A DNA stretch of 39,859 nucleotides from an uncultured Clostridia bacterium (GCA_947625825.1 CANQPV010000071.1:1-39859); one strand, 5' to 3'; positions 20,042 to 30,312 are shown, counted from the first letter of the stretch. Notes: generated from the sequence alone by a model not told the origin. Numbers and translations are program-made.

Positions 20042-20098
20042 TTTTACGAAATAAAGATAGATTTTTGTAATATAAAAAAGTATAGTTTTTTTTATAAC

Positions 20099-21010
20099 TT
20101 ATCTAAAAAAAACTTTTTTAGTTTCATAAGAAGAATGCACATATAAATTTAAAGTAATATTTACATCTGAATGACCTAATAATTCACTTAGCGATTTCAC
20201 ATCCATTCCAATCTTTATACAATTTGTAGCAAAAGTATGCCTTAAAATATGGAAATTATAGCTTTTTATCCCACACACTTTTAAACATTTTTTAAATATA
20301 TTTTGATAGGTACGAGGTTCTATATATTTTTTTGATCCTGTTAAAAAATATTCATTTCCAGAATATTTATTTATTTTTTGTAATGATTCTAATTGATGAA
20401 TTATTTTTTCTGGTATTGGAATTTTTCTTATTGCCTTTTTTGTTTTAGGTTCATCAATTTGTATTTTTGTATTTCCTTTTTCTAAATATACTCTTTGTAT
20501 AGTTTTATCTACTAAAATTAAATCTGATTCTATATTTATATTTTCCCATTTTAATGCACAAATTTCACCTAGCCTTAATCCTGTATTCAAACATAAAGCA
20601 ATACCTATATTTTTTAAAGTATTGTTTTCTAAACAATATTGTTCTAATTTTATCTTTTCAAAGTCATTTAAAATTTGTATTTCACTTTTATTATTTCTAG
20701 GACTAGAAATTAAATCTAATTTATAATCAATATTATATTTTCTTTCAATATACTTTAATATAGATTTAAATATAGTAATTATATCTTTTACTGTTTTAGA
20801 AGAAAGAGTTAAAGAAAGATAATCTATATATATATTAAAATCATAGTCTATAAAATAGTAAATATTTTTATTTTCAAAATATAAAAGTATATATTTATTT
20901 ATAAGATATTTATATCTATAATATGTTGAATATTTAATAGTGTGCTTTTTAAATAAAAGCCATTTTTTAATTTCTTCTTTTAAAGATATATTTTTCTTAA
21001 AAATTTTCAT
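20099..21010 (-). CDS. Tyrosine recombinase / site-specific integrase
   Basis: Catalytic residues present: ALCLNTGLRLGEICALKW, HILRHTFATNCI, LLGHSDVNITLNLYVH. Confidence 0.95.
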   Translation of the reverse strand: MKIFKKNISLKEEIKKWLLFKKHTIKYSTYYRYKYLINKYILLYFENKNIYYFIDYDFNIYIDYLSLTLSSKTVKDIITIFKSILKYIERKYNIDYKLDLISSPRNNKSEIQILNDFEKIKLEQYCLENNTLKNIGIALCLNTGLRLGEICALKWENINIESDLILVDKTIQRVYLEKGNTKIQIDEPKTKKAIRKIPIPEKIIHQLESLQKINKYSGNEYFLTGSKKYIEPRTYQNIFKKCLKVCGIKSYNFHILRHTFATNCIKIGMDVKSLSELLGHSDVNITLNLYVHSSYETKKVFFR

Positions 21011-21075
21011 TGATATTACCTCCGTATATAATAAATAAAAATGACGAAATAAAGGATAAAAAATAGAAAAAATTG

Positions 21076-21104
21076 TTGTAATGTTAATACCTTAATGCTA
21101 TAAT
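21076..21104 (+). promoter_or_regulatory. Outward promoter inside the invertible segment, facing the polysaccharide operon
   Basis: TTGTAA-17-TATAAT with extended -10 (TGCTATAAT). Confidence 0.75.
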
Positions 21105-21121
21105 TAATATACATCATAAAG

Positions 21122-21139
21122 TATTAGACTTTACGAAAT
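21122..21139 (-). repeat. Right inverted repeat (IRR) of putative invertible switch
   Basis: TATTAGACTTTACGAAAT, perfect inverse of 20024-20041; degenerate opposite arm acatcataaa at 21111-21120. Confidence 0.9.
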
Positions 21140-21153
21140 AGGGGATGAATTTA

Positions 21154-21780
21154 ATGTATATAAAAATTAAAAAAGTTATAGATTTAGTTATAGCAATTAT
21201 TTTACTGATTATATTCTCTATTCCTATGCTAATAGTTGCAATCTGTATAAAATTAGAAGATAGAGGACCTATTATATATAAGTCAAAAAGAGTAGGAAAA
21301 GATTTAAAAATATTTTACATTTATAAATTTAGGTCTATGAAAACGCAAAGAGAAGAATTACATAGTGAATTATCACATGAAGAAATGGTAACAAAAGTAG
21401 GGAAGTTTATAAGAAAAACAAGTCTAGATGAACTTCCACAATTAATAAACATAATTAAAGGAGAAATGAGCTTTATAGGACCAAGACCATGGATTCTAGA
21501 TTATTATGAGTGGTTTACTGATGAACAAAAAAGAAGAACAAAAGTGCTACCAGGTATATCTGGATTAGCACAAGTAAAGGGAAGAAATGGTATTGATATA
21601 TTTAAAAAAATAGATTATGACTTGCAATATGTTGATAATATAAGTTTTAAATTAGATATAAAGATTGTATTTGAAACGATTTTAAAAGTTTTTACTAAAG
21701 AAAACGCAGAAATAACAGAAAATGGCATAAAAGAGGAATTAGCAGAACTTAGAGAACAAAAAGAACATGCAAAAGTATAA
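21154..21780 (+). CDS. Sugar transferase (undecaprenyl-phosphate sugar-1-P transferase, initiating enzyme)
   Basis: YKSKRVGKDLKIFYIYKFRSMKT; KTSLDELPQLINIIKGEMSFIGPRPW; RTKVLPGISGLAQVKGRN. Confidence 0.95.
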   Translation: MYIKIKKVIDLVIAIILLIIFSIPMLIVAICIKLEDRGPIIYKSKRVGKDLKIFYIYKFRSMKTQREELHSELSHEEMVTKVGKFIRKTSLDELPQLINIIKGEMSFIGPRPWILDYYEWFTDEQKRRTKVLPGISGLAQVKGRNGIDIFKKIDYDLQYVDNISFKLDIKIVFETILKVFTKENAEITENGIKEELAELREQKEHAKV

Positions 21781-21813
21781 TGAACTGAAAAGAAAAAATA
21801 AGGAAATAGAAAA

Positions 21814-22302
21814 ATGAAAACAAAAATTATGACAATTCTTTTAATAATAGTATGGATGGCAGTAGTTTTTAAATTGTCTAATCAAGTAAGTAGTGAGTCT
21901 AGCGCATTAAGTAGAACAATGACAGAAAAAATACTTATATATATGCATATTACAGATAATATGTCAGATAAAGAAGCAAACCAATTAATACAAAAAATAG
22001 AAATAATAATAAGAAAACTAGCACATTATACACTATATATGCTAGGTGGATTATTAATATTATTACATGTTAATTTATATCAAATAAAAATGAATAAAAA
22101 AATAATTATAAGTTGGTTCATAGGAACAGCATATGCAGTATTAGATGAAGTACATCAATTATTTGTATTTGGAAGAAGTGGCGAATTTAGAGATGTATGC
22201 ATTGATTCATTAGGTGTTATGACAGGAATTATGATATTACTACTAATATTAAAATGCATTAAATGTTTTAGCTATTATAAGACAATGGGGGATAATAAAT
22301 AA
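21814..22302 (+). CDS. VanZ family membrane protein
   Basis: FKLSNQVSSESS...RKLAHYTLYMLGGLL...AVLDEVHQLFVFGRSGEFRDVCIDSLGVMTG. Confidence 0.92.
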   Translation: MKTKIMTILLIIVWMAVVFKLSNQVSSESSALSRTMTEKILIYMHITDNMSDKEANQLIQKIEIIIRKLAHYTLYMLGGLLILLHVNLYQIKMNKKIIISWFIGTAYAVLDEVHQLFVFGRSGEFRDVCIDSLGVMTGIMILLLILKCIKCFSYYKTMGDNK

Positions 22303-23417
22303 TGAAAAAAGTATTATTTACGGCAACGGTTGATTCACATATTTTACATTTTCATATACCATATTTAAAAATGTTTAAGGAAAATGGATATGAGGTACAT
22401 GTTGCTACAAATGGAGATGAAAAAATACCATATTGCGATATAAAACATAAAGTTTGTTTTGAAAGAAATCCTTTTAAAATAAATAATTTAAGAGCAATAA
22501 AAGTCTTAAAAAAAATAATAGATAAAGAAAAATTTGAAATAGTACACTGCCATACACCAATGGGAAGTGTAGTAACAAGAATTGCTGCAATTAAAGCAAG
22601 GAAAAATGGAACCAGAGTTATATATACTGCACATGGTTTTCATTTTTATAAAGGAGCGCCTATTTTAAATTGGTGCTTATTTTATCCTATTGAAAAATGG
22701 CTTTCTAAATATACAGATACATTAATAACGATAAACAAAGAAGACTATGAACTTGCCAAAAAGAAATTAAAGAAATGCAAGGACATAAAATATGTACCAG
22801 GTGTAGGAATAGATAAAGAAAAATTCAACTTTGAAATGACTCAAAAAGAAAAGAATGAATTAAGAAAGTCATTAGGACTAAGTGAATATGACTATGTGAT
22901 AATATATGTTGCAGAACTTATAAAAAGAAAAAATCAATCAATGGCAATAAAAGTTATAAAAAAATTAGTACCGGAATATCCAAATATAAAATTACTATTG
23001 GTAGGAGAAGATTCATACAATGGTAAATATCAAGCATTAGTTAAAAAGCTAAATTTAGAAAGTAATGTTATTTTTGCAGGATATAGAAAAGACGTACCGA
23101 AACTTATGAAAATTTCAAATCTTGCGATATCAACTGCTAAACAAGAAGGATTACCTGTAAATATAATAGAAGCCATAGCTTGTGACTTACCATTAATTGT
23201 AACAGACTGTAGAGGTAATAGAGATTTAGTAGATAGCAAACATGTCGTACAAATTGATAATGTAAATCAAATGGTAAAAAAAATAAAACATCAAATTAAC
23301 GAAAAAAGTAATTGTTTCAAAAAGAATAATTTTAAAATGTATGAACTTAAAGAAATAACAAGAATTATGGAAGGAATTTATATTGATGAAAAAAATAAAA
23401 ATTATATTAAAGAATAA
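22302..23417 (+). CDS. Glycosyltransferase family 4
   Basis: VHCHTPMGSVVTRIAA; VIYTAHGFHFYKGAP; ISTAKQEGLPVNIIEAIACDLPLIVTDCRGNRDLV. Confidence 0.92.
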   Translation: MKKVLFTATVDSHILHFHIPYLKMFKENGYEVHVATNGDEKIPYCDIKHKVCFERNPFKINNLRAIKVLKKIIDKEKFEIVHCHTPMGSVVTRIAAIKARKNGTRVIYTAHGFHFYKGAPILNWCLFYPIEKWLSKYTDTLITINKEDYELAKKKLKKCKDIKYVPGVGIDKEKFNFEMTQKEKNELRKSLGLSEYDYVIIYVAELIKRKNQSMAIKVIKKLVPEYPNIKLLLVGEDSYNGKYQALVKKLNLESNVIFAGYRKDVPKLMKISNLAISTAKQEGLPVNIIEAIACDLPLIVTDCRGNRDLVDSKHVVQIDNVNQMVKKIKHQINEKSNCFKKNNFKMYELKEITRIMEGIYIDEKNKNYIKE

Positions 23418-24534
23418 TAGATTTATATATAAAATATATAAATTGATTTTTAATACAACATTTAAAATAATGAAATTATTTATAAAGGTTGACGATAATA
23501 TAATTTTAATAAATTCTTTTGGTGGAAAAAGTTATAACGATAGTCCAAAAATAATATTTGAGTATATGAAAACGCAGGGTAAATACAAAAAATATAAAAT
23601 ATATTGGGCTTTTCAAGAGCCAGAAAAATTCAATATAAATGGAGCAATAAAGATAAAGAGCGATACATTAAAATATTTTATCATAGCTTTAAAGGCAAAA
23701 TATTGGATAACAAATTCATCTATTGAAAGAGGATTAAAATTTAAAAATAAAAAAACAATATATATAAATACATGGCATGGCACACCAATCAAAAAAATGG
23801 GAATTGATGCTCCAAAGGGTGCTTTTAACTTTGATTCTTCTAAATTTGACATTATGTATGCACAAAGTGATTATGATGTTAATATTTTTTCAAGGGCATA
23901 TGAGCTACCTAAAGAAATATTTGCAGTAGTTGGTTTACCACGAAATGATGAATTATTTAATGTTACTCAAGAAGAAATTAATATTATAATAAACAAATTA
24001 AATTTACCTAAAAATAAAAAAATTATATTGTATGCTCCAACATTTAGAGAGTATAAGAGAGATAGTGATGGATGCATTATTGCACCACCTATAGACATAG
24101 CAAAATGGAAAAATAAATTATCAAATCAGTACATAGTTCTATTTAGAGCTCATTATGAAGTAAACAAAGTTCTTGGCATAAAAAGTGATGAGTTTATATA
24201 TGATATGTCGAGTTATAATAACTTAAATGAATTAATGAAAATTTCTGACATATTAATTTCGGATTATTCAAGTATAATGTTTGATTATTCTATTTTAAAA
24301 AGACCTATATTTAGCTATGCTTATGATTTAGAAGAATATATTGAAAAAAGAGGAATGTATTTTGACATAGCAGAGGAATTACCCAATGGAATATGCAAAA
24401 CAGAAGATGAGTTATTGTATAAAATAATTAATTGCAATTTTAAAGAAGAATCTAAAAAAACAGAAAAATTTAGAGAAAAATATATTCAAAATGATGGAAA
24501 CGCACGAAAATATATAGATGAATTAATTAAGTAA
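23386..24534 (+). CDS. CDP-glycerol glycerophosphotransferase family protein (TagF-like)
   Basis: INTWHGTPIKKMGID; KIILYAPTFREY; LISDYSSIMFDYSILKRPIF. Confidence 0.92.
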   Translation: MKKIKIILKNNRFIYKIYKLIFNTTFKIMKLFIKVDDNIILINSFGGKSYNDSPKIIFEYMKTQGKYKKYKIYWAFQEPEKFNINGAIKIKSDTLKYFIIALKAKYWITNSSIERGLKFKNKKTIYINTWHGTPIKKMGIDAPKGAFNFDSSKFDIMYAQSDYDVNIFSRAYELPKEIFAVVGLPRNDELFNVTQEEINIIINKLNLPKNKKIILYAPTFREYKRDSDGCIIAPPIDIAKWKNKLSNQYIVLFRAHYEVNKVLGIKSDEFIYDMSSYNNLNELMKISDILISDYSSIMFDYSILKRPIFSYAYDLEEYIEKRGMYFDIAEELPNGICKTEDELLYKIINCNFKEESKKTEKFREKYIQNDGNARKYIDELIK

Positions 24535-24610
24535 AGCAGTTTAAACAAGCAAAGAAGTAGCATTAATATTATAAATACTTAAATGAATGTAACTAGGGGG
24601 CTATAAAATC

Positions 24611-25867
24611 ATGAATACAAATCAAAAATTAAAGCAAATAATATTAAAAACGATTTTATTATTGTTTTTAATAACATTATTTTTAATGGCATACAAATAC
24701 AATTTCTTAGTACCATTTGTTTTCTTGATGTTTGCAACTATTTATGTGTTTATTATAAGTGCTAAAAATAAAGATATAAAAAATATTGTATTAATAACAT
24801 TTATAATTAGAGTAATATTAGCAATCATTTGCTGTTTTTATTCAGATTCTGACCCTGATGGTTATGGATTAAGAGCTTATAGTTATACATTAATGCCTTT
24901 AGAAGAATATATAAATAATATACCTTTAGGGGCCTATTTCTATGCATGGCTTGTTGGTGGTATATGGAAAATAACAGGGCTTAGTTATGCTTTGATTAGG
25001 TTTATTAATGCTTTTTTGAGTTTTTTGTCGTGCATAATTGCTTATAAATTAACTCTTTCAATTACAAATGAAAAAGTTGCCAAAAGAGTTTTATTATTTT
25101 GCTGTTTCTTTCCTAACTTAATAAGATTTTCAAGTCCATTTGCATCTAGAGAAGCAGTATTTGTATTCTTTTCATTATTGTTTTTTTATAGTACTTATTT
25201 GAACTATACTACGCATAAGGTAAAATATTTAATTATAAGTTTAATTTGTTTATTGCTATCTATGATACTTCATACGATTGCAATATCATATACAATGATA
25301 TATATATATATATATATTATTAGTAATTTAAAATATAAAAAAAAGCTCTTTTCAAACATTGGTGCTTTTTTCTTGATGATTTTATTATTCCTTGTAATAT
25401 TTAGAAATAATATAGGTACTTCGAAATTATCTATGGGTGGAGAAATGGACATTATGGAAAGGGCTGATTTCTTCCAATCTGCTTCTTCAGTTGGTAGAGC
25501 AGCATACTTACAAAATCTACATACAAATAATCCTATAATAACAATTTTAATTTTACCTATTAGAGTTGCATATTTTTTATTTTCACCATTTATATGGATG
25601 TGTAGAGTATTTTTGGATTTATTAGGATTATTTGATGGAATCTTATATTTATTAGTTTGTTATAGAATATTTAAAAATAGAAAATATTTAAAAGAAAACA
25701 AATTTATATTTGCACTTACTTTATCATCTCTATTATTCGTTTGTATTATGGGACTATCAGTTTCTAACTACGGAACTGCGATTAGACACAGACAAAAAAT
25801 AATAATACCATTATTTATTATTAGTGAATCATGTGCTTATTATAAGCAAATAAAGGAAGAAAGTTAA
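24611..25867 (+). CDS. Multi-pass membrane glycosyltransferase/polymerase-like protein
   Basis: About ten TM segments; SDSDPDGYGLRAYSY, FPNLIRFSSPFASREAVFVFFSLLFF. Confidence 0.7.
   Translation: MNTNQKLKQIILKTILLLFLITLFLMAYKYNFLVPFVFLMFATIYVFIISAKNKDIKNIVLITFIIRVILAIICCFYSDSDPDGYGLRAYSYTLMPLEEYINNIPLGAYFYAWLVGGIWKITGLSYALIRFINAFLSFLSCIIAYKLTLSITNEKVAKRVLLFCCFFPNLIRFSSPFASREAVFVFFSLLFFYSTYLNYTTHKVKYLIISLICLLLSMILHTIAISYTMIYIYIYIISNLKYKKKLFSNIGAFFLMILLFLVIFRNNIGTSKLSMGGEMDIMERADFFQSASSVGRAAYLQNLHTNNPIITILILPIRVAYFLFSPFIWMCRVFLDLLGLFDGILYLLVCYRIFKNRKYLKENKFIFALTLSSLLFVCIMGLSVSNYGTAIRHRQKIIIPLFIISESCAYYKQIKEES
25298..25317 (+). repeat. (AT)10 dinucleotide tract inside CDS
   Basis: atgATATATATATATATATATATtattag; encodes IYIYIYI. 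Confidence 0.9.
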
Positions 25868-25869
25868 TT

Positions 25870-26997
25870 ATGAAAGTAGCATTATTTTTACCTTCACTAA
25901 CAATTGGAGGAGTTCAAAGAGTAATTGTTAATTTGGCAAATGGTTTAGATAAATTAGGATGTAATATTACAATCATAGTTTGCGATGGACAGGGAGAAAT
26001 GAGAAAAAAATTACCTTCTAATAGTAAGATAATTGATTTTAATAAGAAAAAACTGCATGGTGATTTAAGACCAATTTTTAGTGCTAAAGAATTAGAAAAA
26101 TATTTAAAACAAAATAAAATTGATTGCTTAATATCAGCACCAGGATTTTCTTCTGTCATAGCATTAAAAGTAGCAAAAAAATTAAAGACAAATACATCTA
26201 TACTACTAATTGCTGATAATAAATTGTCATTGATGTTGAAGAGAAAATTTAGAAATAAAGTGAATTATTATTTATTAAAATTTTACTCTAAAAAAGTTAG
26301 AGCACATATTATTGCGGTTCACCAAAGTGCATATGATGATGCACTTAAGATATTTAAAAAAAGTAAATTTAAAATTCACAAAATATATCACCCTATAATA
26401 GAAAATTTGACTAAAGAAAAAATAAAAGATAAGAACCTTGACAATATTTTAACAAATAATAATATAATAATTTCTGCTGGTCGACTAGTATATGAAAAAA
26501 ACTATATATTATTAATTAAAGCTTTTGAAAAATTACTTAAAGACTATCCATCTTATAAATTATTAATTCTGGGAGATGGAAATTTAAAAGATTCATTAAA
26601 TAATTATTGTAAAGAACATAATTTATGTAAAAGTGTTTACTTATATGGATTTAGTAATTATGTGATTGAAAGTATGAAAAAATCTAAGCTATATGTTTCT
26701 TCATCTATTGAAGAAGCTTTTGGAAATTGCATAGTTGAAGCATTATCAACTGGAGTGAGGATAGTTTCTACTGATGTTGAAAGTGGTGGACCTTTTGAAA
26801 TTTTAGGTGGTGGAAAATATGGCAGATTGTGCCGTAATAATGATGTAAATGATTTATATAAATCTATGAAGAAAGAATTAGAAAATGAAACTTCTAGTAA
26901 AGAAGAAAGAATAAAAAGATCTAAAGATTTTAGTGTTGAAGCATCAGCTAAAAAATATTATCAGCTAATGAAAGGATTAAAAAATGAAACAAAATAA
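25870..26997 (+). CDS. Glycosyltransferase family 4
   Basis: LPSLTIGGVQRVIVNLANGL; ISAGRLVYEKNYILLIKAF; SSSIEEAFGNCIVEALSTGVRIVSTDVESGGPFEIL. Confidence 0.93.
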   Translation: MKVALFLPSLTIGGVQRVIVNLANGLDKLGCNITIIVCDGQGEMRKKLPSNSKIIDFNKKKLHGDLRPIFSAKELEKYLKQNKIDCLISAPGFSSVIALKVAKKLKTNTSILLIADNKLSLMLKRKFRNKVNYYLLKFYSKKVRAHIIAVHQSAYDDALKIFKKSKFKIHKIYHPIIENLTKEKIKDKNLDNILTNNNIIISAGRLVYEKNYILLIKAFEKLLKDYPSYKLLILGDGNLKDSLNNYCKEHNLCKSVYLYGFSNYVIESMKKSKLYVSSSIEEAFGNCIVEALSTGVRIVSTDVESGGPFEILGGGKYGRLCRNNDVNDLYKSMKKELENETSSKEERIKRSKDFSVEASAKKYYQLMKGLKNETK

Positions 26998-27934
26998 AAT
27001 AGGTATATTAATTTTATATTTTGGTAAGTTCCCTAATTATTTTCAATTATTTTTAAATAGTTGTCGTACTAATAAGGATTATGATTTTTTGTTTTTTACG
27101 GATAATGATATAAATTTAACTAATGAAGATACTAACATAAAAGTCTATAAAATGCAATTTGAAGATTTAAAAAAAATTTTTGAAGAAAGATTAAAAACGA
27201 AGATAGATATTTTTTTCCCATACAAACTATGTGATTATAAACCTACATATGGATTTATTTTTGAGGATTATTTAAAACAGTATGAATATTGGGGCCATTG
27301 TGATATAGATTTAATATTTGGAAATATTTCAAAATTTTTGATATGGGATGAAATAAAAAAGTATGACAAAATCCAAAGATGGGGGCATTTAACCTTATAT
27401 AGAAACAATAAAAATATAAATACTTTATTTAAAGAAGAAAATGGTAATTATATCTATTTTAAAACAGCGATGCATATAAAAGATGCTTGCCTTTTTGATG
27501 AACAATCTATAAATACAATATTTCAAAATAATAATATTGATATTTATGAAAATAAGAAATATTATGATTGTATACGTCGTTTTCCATATTTAAAATCAAA
27601 TAATTTTGAATATAGAAAAGGACAAGTAATTGTTTGGAAAAAAGGAGAATTATATCAGTTATATCCTGATACTAATGAAAAAAATGAAATTTTATATATT
27701 CATCTACAAAAGCGAAAATTTGAACATTATAAAGTGAATAATGAAAATAATTTTTATATAACATGTAATGGTTTTTTTGATGTTACAAGTAATATAAAAG
27801 AAATCAGTAAACCTAACATTAGGCATGTCTATAACTTTTATGCAAACAAATTTAAAAAAGTTACTATCAATATAATTAAAAGAAATTTGATTTTAAAGGG
27901 AATTATAAGTGCTGACTTTTTAAACAAATCATAG
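26984..27934 (+). CDS. DUF6625-like polysaccharide biosynthesis protein
   Basis: ILYFGKFPNYFQLFLNSCRTNKDYDFLFFTD; PYKLCDYKPTYGFIFEDYLKQYEYWGHCDIDLIFGNI. Confidence 0.75.
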   Translation: MKQNKIGILILYFGKFPNYFQLFLNSCRTNKDYDFLFFTDNDINLTNEDTNIKVYKMQFEDLKKIFEERLKTKIDIFFPYKLCDYKPTYGFIFEDYLKQYEYWGHCDIDLIFGNISKFLIWDEIKKYDKIQRWGHLTLYRNNKNINTLFKEENGNYIYFKTAMHIKDACLFDEQSINTIFQNNNIDIYENKKYYDCIRRFPYLKSNNFEYRKGQVIVWKKGELYQLYPDTNEKNEILYIHLQKRKFEHYKVNNENNFYITCNGFFDVTSNIKEISKPNIRHVYNFYANKFKKVTINIIKRNLILKGIISADFLNKS

Positions 27935-27994
27935 TCTATCAAATATAGTCTTTCAATTAAATAAATTTAACTTGAAAAATGAAAGGAAAGAATT

Positions 27995-29032
27995 ATGAAA
28001 AACAAAAAAATTTTAACCATAGTTATACCAACATATAATATAGAAAAATATATAGAAAAATGCTTGTCTAGTTTTATAAATGAAGAACTATTACCCAAAA
28101 TAGAAGTTATTGTAGTTAATGATGGTAGTAAAGACAACTCATCTAATTTGGCCAAAAAATACTCTAAACAATATCCAGAAACTTTTATAGTTGTTGACAA
28201 AGAAAATGGTGGACATGGTTCAACTATTAATACTGCATTAAATATTGCAAAAGGAAATTATTTTATGGTAGTAGATGGTGATGACTGGATAGATAATGAA
28301 GCTTTAAACAAAGTGATTAAAGTAATAGAAAATAACCAAAACACAGATGCTGTTTTTTATAATTTTGTTATGGAAATACAATCAAATAAGACACAAAGGT
28401 TTCGCAATTTAAATAAAATTTTTAATGTAGGTAATATAAAATTAGAAAACGCAAAATTTGGGATTGATAGGCAAATAGGATTAGCAAATACTATATATAA
28501 AACGGAAAACTTAAGAAAGATAAATTTGAAATTAGACGAAAAAACATATTATGTTGATGTTGAGTATATGACATATCCATTAATAACGATTCATAATGCT
28601 ATATATGTGAATGAATATGTATATCATTATTTAATAGGAAGACCAAATCAAAGTGTTAATATTAATACAGCTTTGTCTCATATAGATGATAGAAAAAAAG
28701 TTATTATAAATATTTTAAATTATTTCAAAAGTATAGATAGAAATGATATTTCAAAATTTGCATTAAATTCTTATCAATTGAAAATAGCAAGTGTTATTAA
28801 TGATTATTATGGTATTTTAATTTTTGGTGATAAAAATTTTCCAGATAAAATGAGAAAATTAGATGAATTTGTTAAAAGTTCGGATGATGAAATATATCGA
28901 ATTGTTTCAAAAAAATATTTTTATGTATTTTTAGCAAGACATTTTAATTATTCAAATTTTGTAATAAAATTATCATATTTTTTTGATAAGAATTTTAAAA
29001 GATTAAAAAGATTATTAAGAGGTGAAATTTAA
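27995..29032 (+). CDS. Glycosyltransferase family 2
   Basis: LTIVIPTYNIEKYIEKCLSSF...VVNDGSKDNSS...YFMVVDGDDWID. Confidence 0.94.
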   Translation: MKNKKILTIVIPTYNIEKYIEKCLSSFINEELLPKIEVIVVNDGSKDNSSNLAKKYSKQYPETFIVVDKENGGHGSTINTALNIAKGNYFMVVDGDDWIDNEALNKVIKVIENNQNTDAVFYNFVMEIQSNKTQRFRNLNKIFNVGNIKLENAKFGIDRQIGLANTIYKTENLRKINLKLDEKTYYVDVEYMTYPLITIHNAIYVNEYVYHYLIGRPNQSVNINTALSHIDDRKKVIINILNYFKSIDRNDISKFALNSYQLKIASVINDYYGILIFGDKNFPDKMRKLDEFVKSSDDEIYRIVSKKYFYVFLARHFNYSNFVIKLSYFFDKNFKRLKRLLRGEI

Positions 29033-30312
29033 TGAAGAATGTTCAATATTTAATAATTGGAGCAGGAATATCTGGATTAACTTTTGCCAATTACTGTGAG
29101 GGTAAATATTTAATTATAGAAAAAGAAAATGAAGTCGGGGGATATTGCAGAACAATTAGAAGAAACGGATATGTTTGGGATTATTCAGGACATTTTTTTC
29201 ATTTCAAAACAGATGAATTTAAAAATAAATTTATTAATGAAATGCCAAAAGATGAAATAATATACAATGAAAAATGTACAAAAATATTATATAAAGGTAA
29301 GTTTATAAATTTTCCATTTCAAACTAATATACATCAATTAGCAAAACAAGAATTTATAGATTGCTTATATGACTTATTTAACAAGGAAGAAAAGGAAAAA
29401 TATGATAATTTTTTAGATATGCTATATGGAAAATTTGGAAAATCCATAGTGGAAAAATTTTTAAGACCATATAATGAAAAATTATATGCTATAGATTTAA
29501 CTAAATTAGATGTGGATGCAATGGGAAGATTTTTTCCTTATGCCGATAAAGAAGCTATAATAAAAAACATGAAAAATAGCCAGATTAATTCATATAATGC
29601 TAATTTTTTATATCCTAAAAATGGTGCAGAAAGTTTTATTAAGATATTATATGATAATTTGGAAAAGGAAAATATATTATTAAATACAACTGTAGAAAAA
29701 ATAGATATCAATAATAAAATCGTTACTCTTTCTAATGGTGAAAAGATTAAATACATATATTTAATTAATACAATGCCTTTAAATAAACTTTTACAAATGA
29801 TAAAAAATCATGACGAATTATTAGAAGAAATGTCATATAATAAAGTATTAGTATTTAACTTGGGGTTTGATAAAAAATCCCCGTTATGTACTAAAGAGCA
29901 TTGGCTATATATACCATCTAAAAAATGTAATTATTATAGATGTGGTTTTTATGATAATATATTAAACTCAGATAAATTAAGTATGTATGTAGAAATTGGT
30001 TATCCTAAAAATGCTATAATTACACAAGAAATAATAAATGAACAATTAAAATTAACATTATATAACTTGAAAAAAAGTGGAATAATAACTAAAGATATGA
30101 AACTAGTAGATTATGCACCAATAGTAATGGATCCAGCCTATGTTCACATTAATACTGAAACTAATAAAAAAATTTATTGTTTAAAAACAGAATTATCAAA
30201 GCAAAATATATACACAATAGGAAGATATGGAGCTTGGACATATAACTCTATGGAGGATAGCATGGTAGCTGCTAAGGAATTAGCTCAAAAATTAGGTGGT
30301 GAAACATTGTGA
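29032..30312 (+). CDS. FAD/NAD(P)-binding amine-oxidase/UDP-galactopyranose-mutase-like oxidoreductase
   Basis: YLIIGAGISGLTFANYC...IIEKENEVGGYCRTIRRNGYVWDYSGHFFH; GRYGAWTYNSMEDSMVAA. Confidence 0.85.
   Translation: MKNVQYLIIGAGISGLTFANYCEGKYLIIEKENEVGGYCRTIRRNGYVWDYSGHFFHFKTDEFKNKFINEMPKDEIIYNEKCTKILYKGKFINFPFQTNIHQLAKQEFIDCLYDLFNKEEKEKYDNFLDMLYGKFGKSIVEKFLRPYNEKLYAIDLTKLDVDAMGRFFPYADKEAIIKNMKNSQINSYNANFLYPKNGAESFIKILYDNLEKENILLNTTVEKIDINNKIVTLSNGEKIKYIYLINTMPLNKLLQMIKNHDELLEEMSYNKVLVFNLGFDKKSPLCTKEHWLYIPSKKCNYYRCGFYDNILNSDKLSMYVEIGYPKNAIITQEIINEQLKLTLYNLKKSGIITKDMKLVDYAPIVMDPAYVHINTETNKKIYCLKTELSKQNIYTIGRYGAWTYNSMEDSMVAAKELAQKLGGETL

Noticed and set aside
20099-21010. Tyrosine recombinase as prophage/ICE integrase
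   Set aside because: No phage or conjugation genes nearby and no tRNA target; inverted (not direct) repeats flank it, favouring an inversion switch.
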